From: Actinomycetota bacterium
GTDB taxonomy: Bacteria > Actinomycetota > Actinomycetes > Nanopelagicales > Nanopelagicaceae
Length of the DNA stretch: 12,001 nucleotides
Reading direction: 5' to 3'
NCBI GenBank assembly: GCA_009705025.1
Contig: WLDA01000011.1
Location: 1-12,001, forward strand
The first letter of the stretch is position 1. Each line of letters opens with the position of its first letter. The translations under genes were made by a program, and so were the position numbers. The notes beneath the pieces are model-generated. The model was not told the origin of the DNA and searched no databases. It saw nothing but the letters and a program-made list of their open reading frames with translations. Shown piece by piece: positions 7,581 through 12,001 of the stretch.

Positions 7581-8015
7581 ATGACTCTAGAAATAACAAA
7601 TACTTCAGGTCTGTTGGTGCCAACCGACGAGATGCAATCACTCATGAGCTTTGCTTTCAAAGAATTAGATCTTCACGTTGATTGCGAACTCAATATGGTC
7701 TTCGTCGATGATGAAGAGATGACAAAGCTACACATCAAGTGGATGAACGAAGAGGGCACAACAGATGTTCTTTCTTTCCCCATGGATATGCCAGAGTCAA
7801 AAGAGCATGCGGTCACTCTGGGAGATATTGTCATCAGCCCCCGAGTTGCTAGCGAGCAAGCTAAGAGCGCCGGGCACAGCGTTGAACATGAAATCTACAT
7901 TTTAGCTACACATGGCTTATTGCATATTTTGGGATACGACCACGTTGAGTTGGCAGATGAACTCATAATGTTTGAACTACAGGAATCAATCGTCGCAAAA
8001 TGGAAGAGCTCATGA
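7581..8015 (+). CDS. ybeY: Endoribonuclease YbeY (rRNA maturation factor)
   Basis: YbeY is a zinc-dependent single-strand endoribonuclease needed for 16S rRNA 3'-end maturation and 70S ribosome quality control. The metal site HGLLHILGYDH (residues 111-121; H111, H115, H121) is intact. The family motif EGTTDVLSFPMD (58-69) and the conserved arginine in ISPRVA (R88) are also present. The length of 144 residues is normal. The ATG lies 2 bases after the phoH stop with no Shine-Dalgarno site. The TGA overlaps the start of the next gene in an ATGA arrangement, so the three genes phoH, ybeY and the CNNM gene are probably translationally linked. Confidence 0.96.
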   Translation: MTLEITNTSGLLVPTDEMQSLMSFAFKELDLHVDCELNMVFVDDEEMTKLHIKWMNEEGTTDVLSFPMDMPESKEHAVTLGDIVISPRVASEQAKSAGHSVEHEIYILATHGLLHILGYDHVELADELIMFELQESIVAKWKSS

Positions 8016-9289
8016 GTCCCATTGCAATTGTTAGCATTATTGCTTTACTTGCTTTCGCTGGTTTCTTAGCGGGCAGCGAGTCAGCTCTTACCTCTATTTC
8101 ACGTATTGTCATTGATGAACTTGAAACAAAACGCGGCGGAAAATTACTCAAGAAGTATTCGCTTCACCCTGCTAAATATCTCAATGTAATTCTCCTAGTT
8201 CGTAAACTTTGTGAACTAACAGCCACTGTCCTTTTGGCAGTTATATTGCTTCGTAACTTCCCATCTGCTCAAGCCATGGCACTCACAGTTTTCATAATGG
8301 TTATTGCTTCCTATGTATTTGTCGGCGTTGGACCTCGCACACTTGGTCGCCAACAACCACATAAGTGGGCCAGAAGCGGAATCATCGTTGCATCATTCTT
8401 AGCTGCAATCCTTGGTCCTGTTACGAAATTGCTCATCGCTATTGGTAATGCAATTACGCCAGGTAAAGGTTTTAGATCCGGTCCCTTTACATCGGAGGCC
8501 GAGCTCCGAGATTTAGTGGATCAAGCGCATGAGCGTGGTCTTGTGGAATCTGATGAACACGAAATGATTCACTCAGTATTTGAACTAGGCGACACCTTGG
8601 TGCGCGAATTAATGGTGCCACGCACAGATATGGTCTGGATTGAAAAAGATAAGTCATTGCGTCAAGGCTTATCACTTGCACTGAGATCTGGATATTCGCG
8701 AATCCCAGTAGTCGGTGAAAATATCGACAAGATTATTGGAATCGCTTATGTAAAAGACTTAGCACGACGCGCGTTAGATCATCATGAAGCAGAACAAAGC
8801 GAGAAGATTGAACAGCATATGCGAGCAGCAACTTTTGTGCCCGAAAATAAGATGGCAGATGATCTATTGCGCGAGATGCAAAGAGATCAAATCCACCTTG
8901 CAATTGTTGTCGATGAATATGGTGGCACAGCAGGCATAATTACAATCGAAGATATTTTGGAAGAAATCGTTGGCGAGATTGCCGATGAATTCGATGATGG
9001 GGAAGAGGCATTTACCTGGCTAACTGAAGATAAAGCCAGAGCCAAAGCAACTCTGCATATTGAAGACTTAGCAGATGAATTGAAGATTGAAATTTCTAAA
9101 GAAGATTTTGAAGATGTAGACACGATTGGTGGACTTATGGCTCAAAAGTTAGGCCGTGTACCAATTGCCGGCAGCACAATATCTATGCATGGCTGGTCAA
9201 TTACTTCGGAACGTCCACTAGGGCGTCGTCGTAGAATTAGTAGCGTACTTATCGAACGGCTCGATACTGAGGTTGAAGATCATGAATAG
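8012..9289 (+). CDS. CNNM/CorC-family membrane protein with CBS pair (hemolysin C-like)
   Basis: A 425-residue protein with the three-part CNNM/HlyC/CorC architecture, associated with Mg2+ (and perhaps Co2+) efflux; the older label 'hemolysin' is misleading. The N-terminal DUF21 membrane domain (about 1-150) has hydrophobic segments near 3-21, 57-80, 89-106 and 122-146 and the motif [11 protein letters not shown] (104-114). The CBS pair follows: CBS1 from about [14 protein letters not shown] (197) to GIAYVKDL, and CBS2 from about [10 protein letters not shown] to [29 protein letters not shown] (295-323). The C-terminal CorC/HlyC domain is residues 340-417. The ATG at 8012 overlaps the ybeY stop as ATGA, with GGAAG at 8002-8006. 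An in-frame ATG at 8000 would add four residues (MEEL) and is less likely. The position between ybeY and a deaminase-like gene is standard in Actinobacteria. Confidence 0.93.
   Translation: MSPIAIVSIIALLAFAGFLAGSESALTSISRIVIDELETKRGGKLLKKYSLHPAKYLNVILLVRKLCELTATVLLAVILLRNFPSAQAMALTVFIMVIASYVFVGVGPRTLGRQQPHKWARSGIIVASFLAAILGPVTKLLIAIGNAITPGKGFRSGPFTSEAELRDLVDQAHERGLVESDEHEMIHSVFELGDTLVRELMVPRTDMVWIEKDKSLRQGLSLALRSGYSRIPVVGENIDKIIGIAYVKDLARRALDHHEAEQSEKIEQHMRAATFVPENKMADDLLREMQRDQIHLAIVVDEYGGTAGIITIEDILEEIVGEIADEFDDGEEAFTWLTEDKARAKATLHIEDLADELKIEISKEDFEDVDTIGGLMAQKLGRVPIAGSTISMHGWSITSERPLGRRRRISSVLIERLDTEVEDHE
9269..9272 (+). promoter_or_regulatory. Ribosome binding site of the deaminase-like gene
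   Basis: GAGG lies inside the end of the CNNM gene, 9 bases before the ATG at 9282. It favours that ATG over the in-frame TTG at 9273. Confidence 0.5.
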
Positions 9290-9602
9290 TTTTGAGAATC
9301 CAGAAGATACAAAACTCGCAACACTTGCAACTGCAACTCTAAAAAGAAGTGGGGCTAAGCAAGCTGCAGCACTTCGAGATACAACAGGGCGTACATATGT
9401 TGCTATTAATATTGAAACTAACTCACTACAACTCAATGCACTAGAGGCAGTATTTACAGTTGCGCTTGCCTCACAAATTACTGGTATTGAAAGTGTTGTA
9501 TATACAGGCGAAATTACTGCTCCAACACAGTTGATTAGAGAATATGCACCCCGTGCTTCTGTTTTTTATCTATCGCCTAGCGGAGATATCGTCGCTTTAT
9601 AG
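9282..9602 (+). CDS. Cytidine deaminase-like protein lacking the zinc and catalytic motifs
   Basis: A short protein of 106 residues that resembles the actinobacterial 'cytidine deaminase' encoded between the CNNM gene and era. The recognisable part is RDTTGRTYVAINIETNSLQLNALEAVFTVALA (residues 32-63), which follows the deaminase pattern of Gly-x-x-Tyr-x-x-x-Asn-x-Glu before the active-site helix. Where an active enzyme has the Cys/His-Ala-Glu motif, this protein reads NALEA, and the PCxxC zinc motif is absent altogether. The protein contains no cysteine or histidine at all, so zinc-dependent deamination is not expected; a structural or regulatory role is possible but unknown. The ATG at 9282 overlaps the CNNM stop by 8 bases and has a GAGG ribosome site. 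A TTG at 9273 is the alternative start. The family assignment rests on pattern memory and gene order. Confidence 0.75.
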   Translation: MNSFENPEDTKLATLATATLKRSGAKQAAALRDTTGRTYVAINIETNSLQLNALEAVFTVALASQITGIESVVYTGEITAPTQLIREYAPRASVFYLSPSGDIVAL

Positions 9603-9632
9603 CCTTCATTTCGTTTAGTTCATAGAGCCAGA

Positions 9633-9638
9633 TAGAAT
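9633..9638 (+). promoter_or_regulatory. Candidate -10 box of a leaderless promoter for the FAH-family gene
   Basis: TAGAAT (5 of 6 matches to TATAAT) ends 6 bases before the ATG at 9645, so transcription would begin at or next to the start codon. It sits in the longest intergenic gap of the window (9603-9644). The ATG has no Shine-Dalgarno site, which fits a leaderless message of the kind common in Actinobacteria. No convincing -35 is seen (TTCGTT at 9610-9615 is the best at 17-base spacing), so this remains tentative. Confidence 0.35.
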
Positions 9639-9644
9639 TGCCAA

Positions 9645-10427
9645 ATGCGCATCGTCCGATTTACTCCGGGTCCAGATACTGGTTTAGGTACTGATCCACT
9701 CTTTGGCGTGCTCGATCAGGACATTATTACCGTGATTACGGGCGATCCGATTTATCAAGGAATTCAAAAGACAGCAGCAACTGTTGCCCTTTCAACGGTT
9801 CGCTTACTTGCCCCTGTTATTCCTCGCAGCAAAGTAATTTGCGTGGGAAAGAATTACGCAGACCATGCAGCAGAAATGGGTGGAGTAGTTCCAGATCAGC
9901 CAGTTATTTTCCTCAAGCCAAATACATCAGTTATTGGTCCTAATGACACAATCGTGTGGCCAGAGATGTCAGAGCGCGTAGATCATGAAGCCGAATTAGC
10001 AATTGTTATTGGTCGAATTTGTAAGGATGTGCCACAAGAGCGTGTCAATGATGTGATTTTTGGTTACACAATTGCAAACGATGTAACTGCTCGCGATTTA
10101 CAAAAAGTAGATGGTCAATGGACTCGTGCTAAAGGCTTCGACACTTTTTGTCCTATTGGCCCTTGGATAGATACTGACTTTGTACCCGGTACGCAGAAAA
10201 TAACTGCATCCGTCAACGGAGAAATCAAGCAATCATCGACACTTGATGAGATGTTCTTCAAAGTTCCAGAGATCATTGCTTTCATAAGCCAAGTAATGAC
10301 GCTTCTACCTGGTGATGTTATTTTGACTGGTACACCATCTGGAATTGGCCCAATGGTCGCTGGAGGTCATGCAACAATGGCAATTGAGGGACTTGGCGAA
10401 CTAACAAATAAGGTGAGTAAGCGATGA
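9645..10427 (+). CDS. Fumarylacetoacetate hydrolase (FAH) family protein
   Basis: A 260-residue member of the FAH superfamily, whose enzymes are metal-dependent and include acylpyruvate hydrolases, oxaloacetate decarboxylases and 2-hydroxyhepta-2,4-diene-1,7-dioate isomerases. The fold signature is complete: VICVGKNYADHAAEMG (64-79), FLKPNTSVIGPND (89-101), metal ligands E115 and E117 in HEAELAIVIG with D146 in NDVTARD, the lysine of AKGFD (162-166) and the C-terminal TGTPSGIGP (228-236). The substrate cannot be told from sequence. The gene follows a 42-base gap holding a possible promoter, and its TGA overlaps the gltX ATG as ATGA, so both are probably one transcript. A FAH-family gene before gltX is a recurrent actinobacterial arrangement, as I recall it. 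Confidence 0.93.
   Translation: MRIVRFTPGPDTGLGTDPLFGVLDQDIITVITGDPIYQGIQKTAATVALSTVRLLAPVIPRSKVICVGKNYADHAAEMGGVVPDQPVIFLKPNTSVIGPNDTIVWPEMSERVDHEAELAIVIGRICKDVPQERVNDVIFGYTIANDVTARDLQKVDGQWTRAKGFDTFCPIGPWIDTDFVPGTQKITASVNGEIKQSSTLDEMFFKVPEIIAFISQVMTLLPGDVILTGTPSGIGPMVAGGHATMAIEGLGELTNKVSKR
10411..10417 (+). promoter_or_regulatory. Ribosome binding site of gltX
   Basis: AGGTGAG lies within the last codons of the FAH-family gene. Its AGGTG core is 8 bases before the ATG at 10424. It supports this start, where the ATG shares bases with the upstream TGA. Confidence 0.5.
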
Positions 10428-11881
10428 GTAAGAAAGTAAAAGTTCGTTTCGCACCATCGCCAACAGGCGATCTTCATGTTGGAAATATTCGTACCGCCCT
10501 CTTTGATTGGGCATACGCACGCCATACCGGTGGAACATTCCTTTTCCGTATTGAAGATACTGATACAACTCGAGTTACTGATGAATACATTGCAGCAGCT
10601 ATTGATACTTTGAAATGGCTTGGACTGCATTGGGATGAGGGCCCTGAAGTTGGTGGCGAGAACGGTCCTTACTTGCAATCTCAACGTCTTGATATCTATG
10701 CAATGTGGGCACAGAAGTTTCTTGATCAAAAAGATGCATACCACTGCTATTGCAGTGCGGAAGAGTTGGAAGCAACGCGCGAAAGGCAACGCGCAGCAAA
10801 TGTTGCACCAGGTTATGACGGAACATGTAGAGATTTGAGTGCGGATCAAATTGCGGCTCATAAAGCTAATGGTCGAATTCCAGTAATTCGCATGCGTATG
10901 CCAGATGGTGGAACTACTTTTGTAGACCAAATTCGTGGTGAAGTTTCATTTGATCATAAGTTTGTGCCGGACTTTGTATTAGTTCGTGGCGATGGCTCAC
11001 CTCTCTACACACTCGCTGTTGCAGTTGACGATGTTTTGATGAAAGTCACACACGTCCTGCGCGGAGAAGATTTACTCTCATCCACACCTCGCCAGATTCG
11101 TGTCTATCAAGCAATGGGTGTTGCAGAAGCTGACTATCCACTTTTTGCACACTTACCTTTCGTTATGGGACAAGACAACGCAAAACTTTCAAAGCGCAAC
11201 GGTGAAGTTTCAATTGCCTGGTATCGCGATAAGGGATTCTTGCCAGAAGCTATTTGTAATTACCTAGCACTTCTTGGTTGGTCACCAGGGGATGATCGTG
11301 AGAATGTTTCCATGAAAGAAATTTGCGAACTCTTCACCGTAGAAAAAGTTCACTCTTCACCTGCTCGCTTTGATATGAAGAAACTTGAAGCTATCAATGG
11401 TGACAAGATTCGAGCCCTAACTATCGATGAATTTCTAACCTGGTCACTGCCGTTCCTTACGAAAGAGAAGATTATTGCTGGTACAGATGCCGAGATTGCT
11501 CTTGTAAAGAAAGCGCTCCCACTAATTCAAGAGCGCATCATCATGCTCAGTGAAATTCCACAGATGCTCAAGTTCCTCTTTGTATCAAAGTTTGAAGTAG
11601 AAGCAGATTCTGTTTCAAAGATTACAGATGATGCGTCAAAGAGTGTTCTCAAGCGCGCACTCAAGGAATTGGAACCAATTACTCAGTGGAATCATGATTC
11701 AATTGAAGGCGCACTACGTTCTTCATTGATCGAAGATATGGGACTCAAGCCACGCATTGCATTTGGCGCAGTTCGAATTGCAACAACAGGTAGCACGATT
11801 TCGCCACCACTATTTGAATCAATGGAATTACTCGGCAAAGATGCATCCTTAGCCCGTATCTCGAAGGCTCTCGCACTCTAA
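10424..11881 (+). CDS. gltX: Glutamate--tRNA ligase (GluRS)
   Basis: A class I aminoacyl-tRNA synthetase that attaches glutamate to tRNA-Glu. In most Actinobacteria it also mischarges tRNA-Gln, which GatCAB then amidates. The HIGH-type motif is HVGN (18-21) within RFAPSPTGDLHVGNIRTALF, and the KMSKS motif is KLSKR (254-258). The conserved RIEDTD and HVLRGEDLLSSTPRQ blocks are present. A zinc-type knuckle has C108-x-C110 and C135 (24 residues between the last two), but the position of the fourth E. coli ligand (His) is Asp137. The C-terminal part (about 310-485) is the alpha-helical anticodon-binding domain, ending in KPRIAFGAVRIATTGSTISPPLFESMELLG. The length of 485 residues is normal. The gene is coupled to the preceding FAH-family gene by an ATGA overlap and is followed after 29 bases by tRNA-Gln. 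Confidence 0.97.
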   Translation: MSKKVKVRFAPSPTGDLHVGNIRTALFDWAYARHTGGTFLFRIEDTDTTRVTDEYIAAAIDTLKWLGLHWDEGPEVGGENGPYLQSQRLDIYAMWAQKFLDQKDAYHCYCSAEELEATRERQRAANVAPGYDGTCRDLSADQIAAHKANGRIPVIRMRMPDGGTTFVDQIRGEVSFDHKFVPDFVLVRGDGSPLYTLAVAVDDVLMKVTHVLRGEDLLSSTPRQIRVYQAMGVAEADYPLFAHLPFVMGQDNAKLSKRNGEVSIAWYRDKGFLPEAICNYLALLGWSPGDDRENVSMKEICELFTVEKVHSSPARFDMKKLEAINGDKIRALTIDEFLTWSLPFLTKEKIIAGTDAEIALVKKALPLIQERIIMLSEIPQMLKFLFVSKFEVEADSVSKITDDASKSVLKRALKELEPITQWNHDSIEGALRSSLIEDMGLKPRIAFGAVRIATTGSTISPPLFESMELLGKDASLARISKALAL

Positions 11882-11910
11882 TCTTTACGGTATTCTTACG
11901 CCTGCACTAT

Positions 11911-11982
11911 TGGGGTATGGGGTAATTGGCAGCCCTGCTGATTCTGGTTCAGTAAGTCTAGGTTCGAGTCCTGGTACCCCAG
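11911..11982 (+). tRNA. tRNA-Gln (anticodon CUG)
   Basis: A complete cloverleaf can be drawn by hand. The acceptor stem TGGGGTA pairs with TACCCCA over all 7 bp. The D stem is GGGT/GCCC around AATTGGCA. The anticodon stem is GCTGA/TCAGT with loop TTCTGGT, giving anticodon CTG at 11944-11946. The variable region is AAGT, and the T stem is CTAGG/CCTGG with loop TTCGAGT. The G at 11982 is the discriminator, as usual for bacterial tRNA-Gln. CCA is not encoded (GCG follows the acceptor strand), so it must be added enzymatically. The U1-A72 acceptor end is typical of bacterial tRNA-Gln. The gene lies 29 bases after gltX. It may be read from the gltX transcript or from a weak promoter (TATTCT at 11891-11896) that I cannot support further. 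Confidence 0.95.
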
Positions 11983-12001
11983 CGAAAGCGAAGTACAACT
12001 A

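Noticed and set aside
10367..10930. 187-codon open frame on the - strand across the FAH/gltX boundary
   Set aside because: It is antisense to two clearly conserved genes. Its translation has irregular composition with many Cys and Ser and no recognisable motif, as expected of a shadow frame.
11882..11910. Terminator or strong promoter between gltX and tRNA-Gln
   Set aside because: No hairpin followed by a T-run is present. TATTCT at 11891-11896 resembles a -10 box but lacks a -35 at proper spacing.
11981..12001. Small GCGAAAGC hairpin after the tRNA as a terminator or start of another RNA gene
   Set aside because: The stem is only about two base pairs and the window ends. A further tRNA gene may follow but cannot be seen.

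Overview
The window is a densely packed run of twelve protein genes and one tRNA gene, all on the + strand, with almost no intergenic DNA (largest gap 42 bases, before the gene at 9645). The gene order lepA-hemW-(DoxX-like)-hrcA-dnaJ-rsmE-HIT-phoH-ybeY-CNNM/CBS-cytidine-deaminase-like is the classic actinobacterial arrangement. The moderate A+T bias, short genes and near-zero spacers point to a small, streamlined actinobacterium. A freshwater acI-type lineage (Nanopelagicales) is my best guess, but it is inference from style and synteny, not a database result.

Layout. 1-3042: translation factor LepA/EF-4 and the radical-SAM haem chaperone HemW. 3057-3395: a small four-helix DoxX-like membrane protein. 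3401-5515: heat-shock repressor HrcA and a full-length DnaJ co-chaperone, abutting. 5518-8015: an RNA and ribosome maturation group: RsmE (16S rRNA m3U methyltransferase), a HIT-family nucleotide hydrolase, PhoH ATPase and the YbeY endoribonuclease. 8012-9602: a CNNM/CorC-type membrane protein with a CBS pair, followed by a cytidine-deaminase-fold protein that lacks the zinc and catalytic residues. 9645-11982: a second unit of fumarylacetoacetate hydrolase family protein, glutamyl-tRNA synthetase and tRNA-Gln(CUG).

How they work together. Most products serve protein synthesis and quality control: ribosome movement (LepA), rRNA maturation and modification (YbeY, RsmE), RNA-associated ATPase (PhoH), protein folding and its control (HrcA, DnaJ), and charging of tRNA (GltX with the adjacent tRNA-Gln). 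The last pair fits the indirect, amidotransferase-dependent route to Gln-tRNA known for most Actinobacteria.

After reading both strands I found no CRISPR array, insertion sequence, phage gene, toxin-antitoxin pair or obviously novel system. The points worth a second look are modest: the inactive-looking deaminase homologue, the junction near 9603-9644 where era would usually be expected, repeated 2-base stop-to-start junctions without Shine-Dalgarno sites, a possible leaderless promoter at 9633, and a GC-rich inverted repeat at the HIT/phoH boundary.
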